A DNA stretch of 35,373 bases from Sphingopyxis sp. (GCA_016793775.1 JAEULK010000055.1:1-35373); one strand, 5' to 3'; shown: positions 1 through 7,709, counted from the first letter of the stretch. Notes: generated from the sequence alone by a model not told the origin. A program made the numbers and translations.

Positions 1-61
1 CCGGCAAAAGCGGCTCGATCCGAGCCCACTGATCGTCCGAAAACCAAAAGAAATCCGCCAT
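1..61 (-). CDS. IS5-family transposase, N-terminal fragment cut by the window edge
   Basis: Reading the minus strand from the ATG at 61-59 gives 20 residues beginning MADFFWFSDDQW and ending in IEPLLP. This is the typical opening of IS5-family (IS4/IS5 DDE superfamily) transposases. A strong ribosome binding site, GAGGAGG, lies just upstream on the minus strand at about 69-75. The rest of the gene, including the DDE catalytic residues, lies outside the window, so it cannot be said whether the transposase is intact. The family call comes from recalled N-terminal similarity only. Confidence 0.8.
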   Translation of the reverse strand, partial: MADFFWFSDDQWARIEPLLP

Positions 62-136
62 TCTCAACGCCTCCTCACAGAAACCGTTGAATCACATTCA
101 CAGCGGCACGGGAACCCGCTTATTGGGTCCGGACCC
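1..136 (-). mobile_element. Right or left end of an IS5-family insertion sequence
   Basis: The segment contains the start of an IS5-type transposase and its leader. It ends in the perfect palindrome GGGTCCGGACCC at 125-136, which fits a terminal inverted repeat starting GGGTC. The next bases, CTAG at 136-139, contain the TA that such elements often duplicate on insertion. The outer boundary is inferred, because the other end of the element is not in the window. The element end sits directly against the 3' end of the aldehyde dehydrogenase gene, and the last IS base appears to form part of that gene's TAG stop codon. Confidence 0.65.
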
Positions 137-1575
137 TAGTAAATATGCACCGCCTTCGTCACCAAATATCCATCCAGCCCCTCAGGTCCGCTTTCGCTGC
201 CGAAGCCCGATTGCTTGATGCCGCCGAACGGCATGTCGAGCGTTGAGATGACGAAGCTGTTCACGCCCACCAGGCCGCTTTCGATGCTATCCACGATGCG
301 GTTGATGCGGCGGCCGTTCTCGGTGAAGGCGAAAGCTGCAAGGCCATAGGGCAGCCGGTTCGCCTGTTCGAGCGCTTCCTCCTCGGTGCCGAAGGGGCGG
401 ATCAGCGCCATCGGGCCGAAGGGTTCGTGGTTCATCGCATCGGCCTCGACCGGGACGTCGGCGATCGCGGTCGGCTGGAAGAAATAGCCGTTGCCCGTCG
501 CCTCGCCGCCCGCGATGACGCGCGCACCCTTCGCTTTGGCATCGGCGACCAGAGCCTCCAGCGCGGGCACGCGGCGCGCGTTGGCGAGCGGGCCCATCTG
601 GGTGTCGGCGTCGAGGCCGCTGCCGATCTTCACCTTCGCCGTGCGTTCGGCGAAGCCCTTCACGAAGGCATCATAGATGCCCTGCTGGACATAGAAGCGC
701 GTCGGCGAGATGCAGACCTGTCCGGCGTTGCGGAATTTCTGCCACACCACCTTGTCGAGCGTCGCCTCGAGATCGCAATCGTCGAAGACCAGCACCGGCG
801 CGTGGCCGCCGAGTTCCATGGTGATACGCTGAACATTGTCCGCAGCGAGCTTCATCAGATGTTTTCCGACCGCGGTCGAACCGGTGAAGCTGATCTTGCG
901 GATCACCGGGCTGGCCAGCAGGTGCCGGCTGATCATGTCGGGATCGCCATAGACGAGTTGCACCGCATCGCCGGGGATGCCAGCGTCGATCAGGCAGCGC
1001 ATGACCGCGCTGGTGCAGCCCGGGGTTTCCTCGGGCGCCTTGGCGATCACGACGCAGCCCGCGGCGAGCGCGGGGGCGATCTTCTTGATCATCAGATTGA
1101 CCGGGAAGTTCCACGGGCTGAAGCCCGCGACCGGGCCGACGGGATGCTTGGTGACCATCGCGCGCTGGCCGAGCGGGCGCTGGAGCACCCGGCCCTCGAT
1201 GCGCTTGCCCTGCTCGGCGAAATAGGCGAGCAGCCCCGCCGCCGACAGCACCTCGCCGCGCGCCTCGCCGATCGGCTTGCCCTGTTCGAGCGTCATCAGC
1301 GTCGCGATATGATCGACGCGCTCGCGGATCAGCCCCGCGGCCTTGTGCATCAGCGCGGCGCGCTCGTCGGGGGTTTTGGCGCGCCATGCGGGCCAGCCGC
1401 GTGTCGCGGCGGCGAGCGCCTCGTCGAGGTCGGCGGCGGTCGCCACCGGCAGCTCGGCGAGCGTGCCCGCAGTCGCGGGGTTGAACACCGGCCGCGCCTC
1501 GCGCCCCTCGCCGCTCCGCCAGGCACCGGCGATGAAAAGCTGAAGGTCGGCGTCGTAGGTCGCGGTGTCGGTCAT
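136..1575 (-). CDS. NAD(P)-dependent aldehyde dehydrogenase, succinate-semialdehyde dehydrogenase type
   Basis: The protein has 479 residues and belongs to the aldehyde dehydrogenase superfamily; it is closest in style to GabD-type succinate-semialdehyde dehydrogenases. It oxidises an aldehyde to the acid with NAD(P)+ in the cytoplasm. Visible active-site features are N156 in PWNFP, K179 in the cofactor site, E254 in ELGGHAP and the nucleophile C288 in GQVCISP. The start is the ATG at 1575. The reading frame stays open to 1662, but that extra stretch translates an intergenic repeat and is not coding. The stop codon TAG (138-136) lies at the boundary of an insertion sequence, so the natural C-terminus may have been changed by a residue or two. 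The exact substrate cannot be fixed from sequence alone. Confidence 0.92.
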   Translation of the reverse strand: MTDTATYDADLQLFIAGAWRSGEGREARPVFNPATAGTLAELPVATAADLDEALAAATRGWPAWRAKTPDERAALMHKAAGLIRERVDHIATLMTLEQGKPIGEARGEVLSAAGLLAYFAEQGKRIEGRVLQRPLGQRAMVTKHPVGPVAGFSPWNFPVNLMIKKIAPALAAGCVVIAKAPEETPGCTSAVMRCLIDAGIPGDAVQLVYGDPDMISRHLLASPVIRKISFTGSTAVGKHLMKLAADNVQRITMELGGHAPVLVFDDCDLEATLDKVVWQKFRNAGQVCISPTRFYVQQGIYDAFVKGFAERTAKVKIGSGLDADTQMGPLANARRVPALEALVADAKAKGARVIAGGEATGNGYFFQPTAIADVPVEADAMNHEPFGPMALIRPFGTEEEALEQANRLPYGLAAFAFTENGRRINRIVDSIESGLVGVNSFVISTLDMPFGGIKQSGFGSESGPEGLDGYLVTKAVHIY

Positions 1576-1592
1576 GGGGGGCTTTCTAACTA

Positions 1593-1670
1593 TTCCGTTC
1601 GCATCGAGCGAAGTCGAGACGCCTCTCGCGCTGCGCCGGCATGTCTCGACTTCGCTCGACACGAACGGGA
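1593..1670. repeat. Sphingomonad-type inverted repeat, copy 1 (core only)
   Basis: Two arms carrying the core GTCGAGCGAAGTCGAGAC-like sequence in opposite orientation (about 1593-1620 and 1642-1669) flank a centre of about 20 bases. The left arm has one substitution (CATCGAG for TGTCGAG). Copies 2 and 3 are at 5881-5965 and 19737-19820. This copy lacks the longer flanking homology those two share. It lies upstream of the aldehyde dehydrogenase gene and creates a spurious N-terminal reading-frame extension. Confidence 0.85.
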
Positions 1671-1704
1671 TGGGGTTGGTCAGATGCGCCCCATATAGTC
1701 CGCC

Positions 1705-2304
1705 TCAGCGATAGTTAAAGCTGATGCTGATGCGCTCGCCCTTGCCGCTGTGCGGCATAACCTCGTGACGAAGCCAGCTCTCCCACAGGAAAACGCGGCC
1801 AGCCGCGGGTTCGGCATAGACGAAAGGCAGCAAATGCTCGGGCGCATCGTCGGTGCGGCCCGGCGCCGCCATCAGCATCGCGAGGCGCGGGTCCTCGAGC
1901 TTGAGCGACCCCGATCCCGGCGGGACGGCAACGTAAAAGGTGCCCGACACGATGCTGTGCGGGTGGATATGGCCGCTGTGGGTGCCGCCGGGTTTGAGGA
2001 TATTGACCCACAGGCTGTCGAGCTTGAGCGGCTTGGCGAGATCGAAATGCGCCGTCTTGGCGAAGGCTTTGACCTCCTTGTCGAGCAGCTTCTTCAGGTC
2101 GTGGAACGCGGGATCGCGCTCGGGCAGGTCGCCGAGGCTCGCGTAGCTGGTGTAGCCCTTGTAACCATTGTCGCGGCTCCAGCGCCGCCCTGCGCCATCT
2201 TCCTCGGCGAACAGGCGGCTGCTTTCCTCCAGATCTTCGAGCAGGTCGGGCGAACCGATATCGGCCTCGTAGAAAAGGCTGGCGAAGAGCGAACGAACGG
2301 GCAT
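1705..2304 (-). CDS. 2OG-Fe(II) oxygenase family protein (TIGR02466-like)
   Basis: The 199-residue protein resembles the putative 2-oxoglutarate/Fe(II)-dependent oxygenases of the TIGR02466 type. Candidate metal ligands are in the GHIHPH motif (H112, H114, H116) and a distal H180 in WLRHEV. R191 in the C-terminal RISISF strand is placed to bind 2-oxoglutarate. These assignments rest on the usual HxD/E...H...R layout and are inferred. The start is the ATG at 2304; the frame is open further upstream only as a shadow of the divergent gene. It diverges from the gluconolactonase-like gene with 46 bases between the two starts, so both promoters must lie in or overlap that short gap. The substrate is unknown. 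Confidence 0.8.
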   Translation of the reverse strand: MPVRSLFASLFYEADIGSPDLLEDLEESSRLFAEEDGAGRRWSRDNGYKGYTSYASLGDLPERDPAFHDLKKLLDKEVKAFAKTAHFDLAKPLKLDSLWVNILKPGGTHSGHIHPHSIVSGTFYVAVPPGSGSLKLEDPRLAMLMAAPGRTDDAPEHLLPFVYAEPAAGRVFLWESWLRHEVMPHSGKGERISISFNYR

Positions 2305-2350
2305 GATGCGCGCAAAGCATAGCAAAGACGCAAGAGCAAGGGAGACGAGG

Positions 2351-3271
2351 ATGGCCGAGTTTGAACTGATCGCGAGCGGACTGCGCTTTCCTGAGGCGCC
2401 GGTGGTTATGGACGACGGCAGCGTCATCGTCGTCGAGATCGAGCGCGGCTGCATCACGCGCTGCTGGCCGGGCGGCAAGAAGGAGGTCATCGCGACCCCC
2501 GGCGGCGGTCCCAACGGTCTCGCGATCGGTCCCGACGGCAAGCTCTATTGCTGCAACAACGGCGGCTTCCACTATGTCGAATCGAACGGCATGCTCGCGC
2601 CGCACGGCATCGCCGAGGATTATTCGGGCGGGCGGATCGAGCGTATCGACATCGAAACCGGCGCGGTCGAGATTCTCTACAAATCGGGCGACCATGGCGT
2701 GGTGCTGCGCGGGCCCAACGACATCATGTTCGACGCGCATGGCGGTTTCTGGTTCACCGACCATGGCAAGGTCGATTATGCTGCACGCTGCCACGACATC
2801 GTCGGCATCTTCTACGCGAAAGCCGACGGCAGCTTCATCGAGGAAGTGATCTTCCCGAGCTATAACCCCAACGGCATCGGCCTCTCGCCCGATGGCAGCA
2901 AGCTGTACGTGGCCGAAACCTACACCTGCCGCCTGACCCAGTTCAACATCGTCGCCCCCGGCAAGGTCGACGACAGCGCAGGACCCGGCGGCCCCGGCAT
3001 CCCGCTCTACCGGCCCGCCGGCTACAAATTCTTCGACAGCCTGGCGATGGAAGCCAATGGCAATATCTGCGTCGCGACGATCGGCGAGAGCGGGATTTCG
3101 GTCGTCGGCCCCGACGGGTCGCTCGTCGAATTTGTCGCGACCGACGATGTCTTCACCACCAACATCGCCTTTGGCGGACCCGATCGGCAGGATGCCTATA
3201 TCACCCTGTCGGGGACGGGCCGCCTGGTGAAGACGCGCTGGGCGAGACCGGGGCTGCAACTGCAATACTGA
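2351..3271 (+). CDS. SMP-30/gluconolactonase/LRE family protein
   Basis: The 306-residue six-bladed beta-propeller protein belongs to the SMP-30/gluconolactonase family, whose members hydrolyse sugar lactones or related esters using one divalent metal. The family's metal-binding acid is visible as E15 in RFPEAP. GPNGLAIGPDGKLY, GPNDIMFD and GIGLSPDGSKLY are the repeated blade signatures. The ATG at 2351 follows GGAGACGAGG and matches the family N-terminus; an upstream in-frame ATG at 2303 would add an unrelated basic tail. It is followed after about 16 bases by an HbpS/GlcG remnant, a partner often found next to such enzymes. The true substrate is not determined. Confidence 0.87.
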   Translation: MAEFELIASGLRFPEAPVVMDDGSVIVVEIERGCITRCWPGGKKEVIATPGGGPNGLAIGPDGKLYCCNNGGFHYVESNGMLAPHGIAEDYSGGRIERIDIETGAVEILYKSGDHGVVLRGPNDIMFDAHGGFWFTDHGKVDYAARCHDIVGIFYAKADGSFIEEVIFPSYNPNGIGLSPDGSKLYVAETYTCRLTQFNIVAPGKVDDSAGPGGPGIPLYRPAGYKFFDSLAMEANGNICVATIGESGISVVGPDGSLVEFVATDDVFTTNIAFGGPDRQDAYITLSGTGRLVKTRWARPGLQLQY

Positions 3272-3287
3272 CCACCGCCCTCGAAAG

Positions 3288-3623
3288 GGAGGCGTCGCGC
3301 TGTGGCGGATGGACGGCAACGCCTTTGGCATGATGGACTTCTCGCTCGAAAAGGCGCGCGTGGTCGCCGCCTGGGGTTTCGCGACGAGCGGCATGGAAGA
3401 AGCGGCCAAAGGCACGCCGGGCTTCGCCGACGCACCGCATGTCGTCGCCGTGCCGGGCGGCGTTCCCGTCTTTTCCGCCGATGGGCGCACGCGGCTGGGC
3501 GGCGTCGGCGCGTCGGGCGAGGCGCCCTCGGCGATCCTCGTCACCGGCGCGGCAGGGCTGGGCGCGATGGCGATGGCGGCGACGATCGCGATCGGGTCGC
3601 TGTTCGGGACGACGCCGGGTTAG
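3288..3623 (+). pseudogene. 5'-truncated HbpS/GlcG (DUF336) haem-binding-like protein
   Basis: The frame reads GGVALWRMDGNAFG, then SLEKARVVAAWGF, then HVVAVPGGVPVF, ending in an alanine/glycine-rich helix. This is the central and C-terminal part of the HbpS/GlcG fold. The family is usually about 140 residues and starts with a long helix; here roughly the first 25-30 residues are missing, because the homology runs straight into the end of the lactonase-like gene. The first ATG (3309) would give 104 residues. An AAGGGAGG sequence at 3285-3292 lies 16 bases before that ATG. The pieces missing upstream were not found in the other forward frames. A short functional protein is possible, so the pseudogene call is tentative. 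Its stop overlaps the stop of the convergent DUF488 gene. Confidence 0.55.
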
Positions 3624-4003
3624 CGCGCCAGCAACCACTCGCGAAGCGCGACGGCATTGTTCCGCTCGGGGTCCTTCGCCGCATAGACCAAGGTCACCGG
3701 CCCCGCACTCGCCGCCGCGTCGAGGGTAAAGCGGGCAGCCCTCACCTCCTCGCCTCCCGCATCGAGCTCGGCGCAATAGTCGCGCCGGAACGCGTCCCAT
3801 GCTTCGTCCGAATCGGCCGTCGCGCCATGATAGGTCTTGCGCAAGCCATCGCTCGGCGACAGCGGCTTCAGCCACGCCGCCAGCGCGGCTTTCTCCTTCG
3901 ACACGCCGCGCGGCCACAGCCGGTCGACGAGGAAGCGCGCGCCGTCGCTGGGACCGGCCGGTTCGTGGATGCGTTTTACCGCGATTGTCAGGGGCGCTGC
4001 CAT
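3620..4003 (-). CDS. DUF488 family protein (YeaO-like)
   Basis: The 127-residue protein carries the DUF488 hallmarks: VKRIHEP near the N-terminus, FLVDRLWPRG, the LAAWLKPLSPS helix, and a C-terminal VTLVYAAKDPERNNA segment. Members are small cytoplasmic proteins without an established biochemical role. The ATG at 4003 gives the usual family N-terminus; a longer start at 4039 would add 12 unconserved residues. The gene diverges from the DUF2855 gene and converges on the truncated HbpS-like frame, with the two stop codons overlapping at 3620-3623. Confidence 0.85.
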   Translation of the reverse strand: MAAPLTIAVKRIHEPAGPSDGARFLVDRLWPRGVSKEKAALAAWLKPLSPSDGLRKTYHGATADSDEAWDAFRRDYCAELDAGGEEVRAARFTLDAAASAGPVTLVYAAKDPERNNAVALREWLLAR

Positions 4004-4059
4004 CTGTATGACTATCGGCCATCCCGCGTCCGCGGGCAAGCAGCCGGAGGGGTCCGCAG

Positions 4060-5166
4060 ATGAATGAAACCGGATGGGCGATCGACATCGATCGCGACGA
4101 TATTGCGCGCGCTGAATTGGTGAACGACCCTGCGGCGCCGCTGGCGCCGGGGCAGGTCCGCGTGGCGATCGACAGCTATGCGATGACCGCGAACAACATC
4201 ACTTACGCCGTGTTCGGCAAGCCCGCCGGGCTGTTCGGCAACGACCAGGGCTATTGGGATTTCTTCGCCGAGCGCGGAACGCCAGGCCGCCTGCCCGTCT
4301 GGGGTTTCGCGACGGTGTCCGAGAGCGCCGCCGACGGAATCGCAGTGGGCGATACTTTCTATGGCTATTATCCGATGGCGAGCCATGCGGTGCTGACCAC
4401 CGGCAATGTCGGTCCCGGCGGTTTCACCGACGTCACCCCGCGCCGCACCACCCTGCCCCCCATCTACAACAATTATCAGCGCATCGGCGCGCTCCACGAC
4501 TATCGCGCCGCCGACCATGATTATTGGCCGGTGTTCCGCCCGCTGTTCCTGACCGGCTGGCTGATCGCCGACCAGTTCGAGGACGAAGGCGATTATGGCG
4601 TCCAGCAGATTTTGATCGCGAGCGCGTCGAGCAAGACCGCGATCGGCCTCGGCTTCGCGCTTGCCCAGCGGAGCGGGCATCGCCCGGAGACGATCGGCCT
4701 GACCAGCGCCGCCAATGTCGAGGCGCTGGGGGCACAAGGCATCTACGACCGCGTGATCAGCTACGACCAGATCATGACGCTCAACGCCGCCACGCCTTCG
4801 GCGCTCGTCGACATGGCGGGCAATGGCGCGGTCACGCGCGTGGTGCACAGCCATTTCGGGAGCCAGCTTCAGGCTTCGATCATCGTCGGCAAGTCGCATT
4901 GGGACGCGCAGGCCGATGTCGAGGGGCTGCCCGGACCCGAGCGCCAGGGTTTCTTCGCCCCCGGTCGCAGCCAGAAACGCATCGCCGACTGGGGCGGCGC
5001 GGCCTTCGGGCAAAAGATCGCCGACGCCTGGCTGGGTTTCATGGAGGTCGCGCCCAGACTGGCGACGATCGACAAGCGCCGCGGCGGCGAAGCGGCGCTC
5101 GGCGCTTATCGGGAGATGCTGTCGGGGCAGGCCGATCCCAAGGCGGGAATCGTCGTTTTCCCATGA
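4060..5166 (+). CDS. DUF2855 family protein, quinone-reductase/MDR-like
   Basis: The 368-residue protein matches the DUF2855 family, a distant branch of the medium-chain dehydrogenase/reductase fold. The N-terminal half has MDR-like features such as LAPGQVRVAIDSYAMTANNITYAV (given here as two joined motifs around residues 30-50) and WGFATV. The middle holds a Rossmann-like stretch, ILIASASSKTAIGLG. No classic zinc-binding cysteines are evident. It is described in genomes as a hypothetical protein, often beside other small metabolic genes. Its stop codon overlaps the start of the HAD phosphatase gene by four bases (ATGA), so the two are probably co-translated. The function is unknown; an NADPH-dependent reductase role is only inference. 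Confidence 0.82.
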   Translation: MNETGWAIDIDRDDIARAELVNDPAAPLAPGQVRVAIDSYAMTANNITYAVFGKPAGLFGNDQGYWDFFAERGTPGRLPVWGFATVSESAADGIAVGDTFYGYYPMASHAVLTTGNVGPGGFTDVTPRRTTLPPIYNNYQRIGALHDYRAADHDYWPVFRPLFLTGWLIADQFEDEGDYGVQQILIASASSKTAIGLGFALAQRSGHRPETIGLTSAANVEALGAQGIYDRVISYDQIMTLNAATPSALVDMAGNGAVTRVVHSHFGSQLQASIIVGKSHWDAQADVEGLPGPERQGFFAPGRSQKRIADWGGAAFGQKIADAWLGFMEVAPRLATIDKRRGGEAALGAYREMLSGQADPKAGIVVFP

Positions 5167-5819
5167 GCCTCACCACCGTCATCTTCGACTTCGGCGGCGT
5201 CATCACCGCCTCGCCCTTCGAGGCGTTCAACCGGCTGGAGGAAGAACGCGGGCTGCCGCGCGATTTCGTGCGGCGGGTCAATGCGGCCAACCCCGACGAC
5301 AATGCCTGGGCGAAGTTCGAGCGGGCGGAGATCGACGCGGCGGCGTTCGACAGCCTGTTTGCCGAGGAAGCTCGCGCGCTGGGACATGAATTGCAGGGCG
5401 AAGCGGTGCTGGCGGTGATCGCCGGCGCGGTGCGCCCGGCGATGGTCGCGGCGCTCGACACGCTGAAGGCCAGGGGCTTTCGTATCGGCTGCATCACCAA
5501 CAATGTCCCCGACGGCAAAGGCATTAAGGGCGCGGGCATGACGCGCAGCGCAGCAGCCGCGCACGAGGTTGCCGACATCATGGCGCGCTTCGAGCATGTC
5601 ATCGAATCGAGCAAGGCCGGGGTGCGCAAGCCCGACCCGCGCATTTACCTGATGATGTGCGAAAAGCTCGGCGTCGAACCCGCCGAGTGCGTCTATCTCG
5701 ACGACCTCGGCATCAACTGCAAACCGGCCAGCCAGCTCGGCATGCACGCGATCAAGGTGACGAGCGGCGAACAAGCGCTGGCCGACCTGTCGATGGTGCT
5801 GGGGGTTGCGCTGCCCTGA
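5163..5819 (+). CDS. HAD-superfamily hydrolase, epoxide-hydrolase N-terminal/ACAD10-like phosphatase type
   Basis: The 218-residue protein has all four HAD motifs: motif I FDFGGV with nucleophile D9, motif II ITNN around T112, motif III with lysines K151 and K156 (SSKAGVRKPDP), and motif IV YLDD (D180, D181). In motif I the usual second aspartate is replaced by glycine, as in the phosphatase-like domains of soluble epoxide hydrolase and ACAD10. Activity may therefore differ from ordinary HAD phosphatases. The helical cap lies between residues 15 and 95. The start ATG overlaps the stop of the DUF2855 gene. The substrate is unknown. Confidence 0.88.
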   Translation: MSLTTVIFDFGGVITASPFEAFNRLEEERGLPRDFVRRVNAANPDDNAWAKFERAEIDAAAFDSLFAEEARALGHELQGEAVLAVIAGAVRPAMVAALDTLKARGFRIGCITNNVPDGKGIKGAGMTRSAAAAHEVADIMARFEHVIESSKAGVRKPDPRIYLMMCEKLGVEPAECVYLDDLGINCKPASQLGMHAIKVTSGEQALADLSMVLGVALP

Positions 5820-5833
5820 GAACCGATTTCCCG

Positions 5834-5965
5834 GCCACGAAGCAGGTGGCGGTTTTGGGGTGGATTCAAGACCATCCCTCTTTCCGTTTGTGTCGAGCGA
5901 AGTCGAGACATGTTTGGGAAGCGCCTGCCTTCCGGGTGTCTCGACTTCGCTCGACACGAACGGGA
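5834..5965. repeat. Composite sphingomonad-type repeat, copy 2
   Basis: The core is an inverted repeat, arms about 5881-5910 and 5937-5965, each containing GTGTCGAGCGAAGTCGAGACA or its complement. The centre contains GGGAAGCGCCTGCCTTC. Upstream, 5850-5880 carries CGGTTTTGGGGTGGATTCA followed by GACCATCCCTC, which is closely matched in inverted orientation beside copy 3 (19821-19855). A small stem GCCAC/GTGGC (5834-5850) followed by GGTTTT may act as a weak terminator for the HAD gene. The shared flank suggests that the mobile or amplified unit is longer than the inverted repeat alone. Confidence 0.85.
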
Positions 5966-6018
5966 GTTAAAGGGCAGCTCGGCCGCTAACGCCCGATAGC
6001 GGACATCCAGAACCAATC

Positions 6019-6909
6019 TCAGATAACGGCATCCGCCAGATCGAGCGCCGCCGCGCGGCCGAAGATCTGCGCCAGCACCGGCTCGCTGTCCGACACGCGC
6101 ATCGCGACGTGGAAAGCGACCGGCGCCAGCGCCGGCATGCCGCCGATTTCGACCAGCGCACCGCACGCCAACTCGGTCCGCACCATCGGTTCGGGGAAGA
6201 TACCGATCCCGCCGCCGGTGCGCGCGATGTCGATCATCGTGCGCGCGTTGTTGCACAGGTTCAGCGACTTCTGCGCGATCCGCGACGCGGCGATCGCCTC
6301 GCGCATGCGTCCGTGGATCGGCGACGGGCTGGCGAGCGACCAGACGGGCACGCTTGCCCCTTGCGCAAAGGCCGCCGCGACCGCGGGGCTGGCGAGCCAG
6401 ACGAGCGCGACCTGACCGATCGGGCTGGTCTTGAGCGCGGGGTGGGCGATCGGACCCGCGGCGAATACCATGTCCATGCGCCCGGTCAGCAATTGCTGAA
6501 TCAGGTTCGCGGTGAGGTCGATCTCGATCTCGAGTCCGACCCCCGGCATGTCGGCCTTCAGAGCCGCGACGAAGCCGGGCAGGCAGCTTGCCGCCGCGAT
6601 CTCGCCCGCGCCGATCCGCACCACCCCGCTCGCCTCGCCATATCCGCCGCTGCCGAGCAGCGCGAGTTGCACATCGCGCAGCAGCGGGTCGCAGTCGCGC
6701 ACGAGCTTGCGCCCCGCGGCGGTCAAAGACATCGTCCGCCCGTCGCGGCGGAACAGGGTCGACCCGAGCCGCGCTTCTAGCTCGCGCATGCGCGCCGACA
6801 CCGCGGGCTGGGTGGTGTTCAGCCGCTCGGCGGCCGCCGAAAAGGTGCCGAGCCGGTCGATCCAGAGCAGGGTTTCGAGATGGTAGAGCGAGACGCGATT
6901 GATAGACAT
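6019..6909 (-). CDS. LysR-family transcriptional regulator, probable regulator of the CoA-transferase operon
   Basis: The 296-residue protein has a LysR winged helix-turn-helix at residues about 5-65, with the recognition region TFSAAAERLNTTQPAVSARM. The effector-binding domain follows (about 95-290). The gene diverges from the 3-oxoacid CoA-transferase operon across an AT-rich gap of 89 bases, the classic arrangement in which a LysR protein controls both its own gene and the divergent operon. The start ATG at 6909 gives the usual short N-terminal arm before the helix-turn-helix. The effector is likely a keto acid, acyl-CoA or aromatic-pathway intermediate, but this is inference from the neighbour only. 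Confidence 0.92.
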   Translation of the reverse strand: MSINRVSLYHLETLLWIDRLGTFSAAAERLNTTQPAVSARMRELEARLGSTLFRRDGRTMSLTAAGRKLVRDCDPLLRDVQLALLGSGGYGEASGVVRIGAGEIAAASCLPGFVAALKADMPGVGLEIEIDLTANLIQQLLTGRMDMVFAAGPIAHPALKTSPIGQVALVWLASPAVAAAFAQGASVPVWSLASPSPIHGRMREAIAASRIAQKSLNLCNNARTMIDIARTGGGIGIFPEPMVRTELACGALVEIGGMPALAPVAFHVAMRVSDSEPVLAQIFGRAAALDLADAVI

Positions 6910-6998
6910 TGTTTATGAATAATCGAAAATTAGAAAAATTAGAATTGATGGATCAAATGCGCCAAAGTCGCCGCGCCGCAATCACGAGGAGTGTGTTC
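6910..6998. promoter_or_regulatory. AT-rich divergent control region between lysR-type gene and scoA
   Basis: This short gap is strikingly AT-rich in a GC-rich window. It holds a palindrome TTATGAATAA (6913-6922), an exact tandem duplication of AAAATTAGA (6926-6934 and 6935-6943) and a second palindrome TTGATGGATCAA (6945-6956). One or more of these may be the LysR binding site; no exact T-N11-A operator could be assigned with confidence. A good ribosome binding site, GAGGAG, lies at about 6987-6991 before the ATG at 6999. Confidence 0.55.
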
Positions 6999-7709
6999 AT
7001 GGGTAACAAGCGCTATGCCGACGCAGCCGCCGCACTCGAAGGCCTGCTCTTCGACGGCATGCATATCTGCGCGGGGGGATTCGGCCTCTGCGGCATTCCC
7101 GATCGGCTGATCGACGCGATCCGCGACGCGGGCATCAGGGACCTCACCATCGCGAGCAACAATGCCGGGATCGACGGCGAAGGCCTCGGCAAGCTGCTGC
7201 GCACGCGGCAGGTGAAGAAGATGATCTCGTCCTACGTCGGCGAAAACAAGGAGTTCGAGCGGCAATATCTGGCGGGCGAGCTCGAGGTCGAATTCTGCCC
7301 GCAGGGCACGCTAGCCGAACGCTGCCGCGCCGGCGGCGCGGGCATCCCCGGCTTCTATACCAAGACCGGCGTCGGCACGCTGGTGGCCGAGGGCAAGGAC
7401 GTGAAGAATTTCGACGGGCAGGATTATATCCTCGAACGCGGCATCTTTGCCGACCTGGCGATCGTCAAGGGGTGGAAGGCCGACGAGAGCGGCAACCTGA
7501 TCTTCCGCAAGACCGCGCGCAACTTCAACCAGCCGATGGCGACCGCGGCGAAGATCTGCGTCGCCGAGGTCGAGGAAATCGTGCCGACCGGCAGCCTCGA
7601 TCCCGACGCGATCCACCTGCCCGGCATCTATGTGAAACGCATGATCGTCGGCGCGCCCTATGACAAGAAGATCGAGTTCCGCACCACTCGCCCGCGCGAG
7701 ACGGCGTGA
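6999..7709 (+). CDS. scoA: 3-oxoacid CoA-transferase subunit A
   Basis: The 236-residue protein is the alpha subunit of the two-subunit family I CoA-transferases (ScoA/AtoD/PcaI). With subunit B it moves CoA from succinyl-CoA to a beta-keto acid such as acetoacetate or beta-ketoadipate. The glycine-rich GGFGLCGIP loop, the ASNNAG and CPQGTL motifs and the GVGTLVAEGK segment are typical. The start at 6999 is chosen because it follows AGGAG at a normal distance; the frame is open upstream but only through the AT-rich regulatory gap. The B subunit gene is separated from this one by a phosphatase gene. Acetoacetate is the more likely substrate, since no protocatechuate-pathway genes are nearby, but the name is by family. 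Confidence 0.92.
   Translation: MGNKRYADAAAALEGLLFDGMHICAGGFGLCGIPDRLIDAIRDAGIRDLTIASNNAGIDGEGLGKLLRTRQVKKMISSYVGENKEFERQYLAGELEVEFCPQGTLAERCRAGGAGIPGFYTKTGVGTLVAEGKDVKNFDGQDYILERGIFADLAIVKGWKADESGNLIFRKTARNFNQPMATAAKICVAEVEEIVPTGSLDPDAIHLPGIYVKRMIVGAPYDKKIEFRTTRPRETA

Noticed and set aside
3294-3302. CTG codon at 3300 as start of the HbpS-like frame, seven bases after AAGGGAGG
   Set aside because: The spacing is attractive, but CTG is a very rare start and the product would still lack the first helix of the family.
1715-3544. A 609-codon minus-strand open frame across the oxygenase and lactonase-like genes
   Set aside because: It reads arginine- and alanine-rich low-similarity sequence antisense to well-supported genes, as expected from GC-rich codon bias.
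5834-5965. Possible small RNA in the repeat copy 2 hairpins
   Set aside because: Structure alone, without a promoter or conservation data, does not support an RNA gene; the repeat explanation is sufficient.
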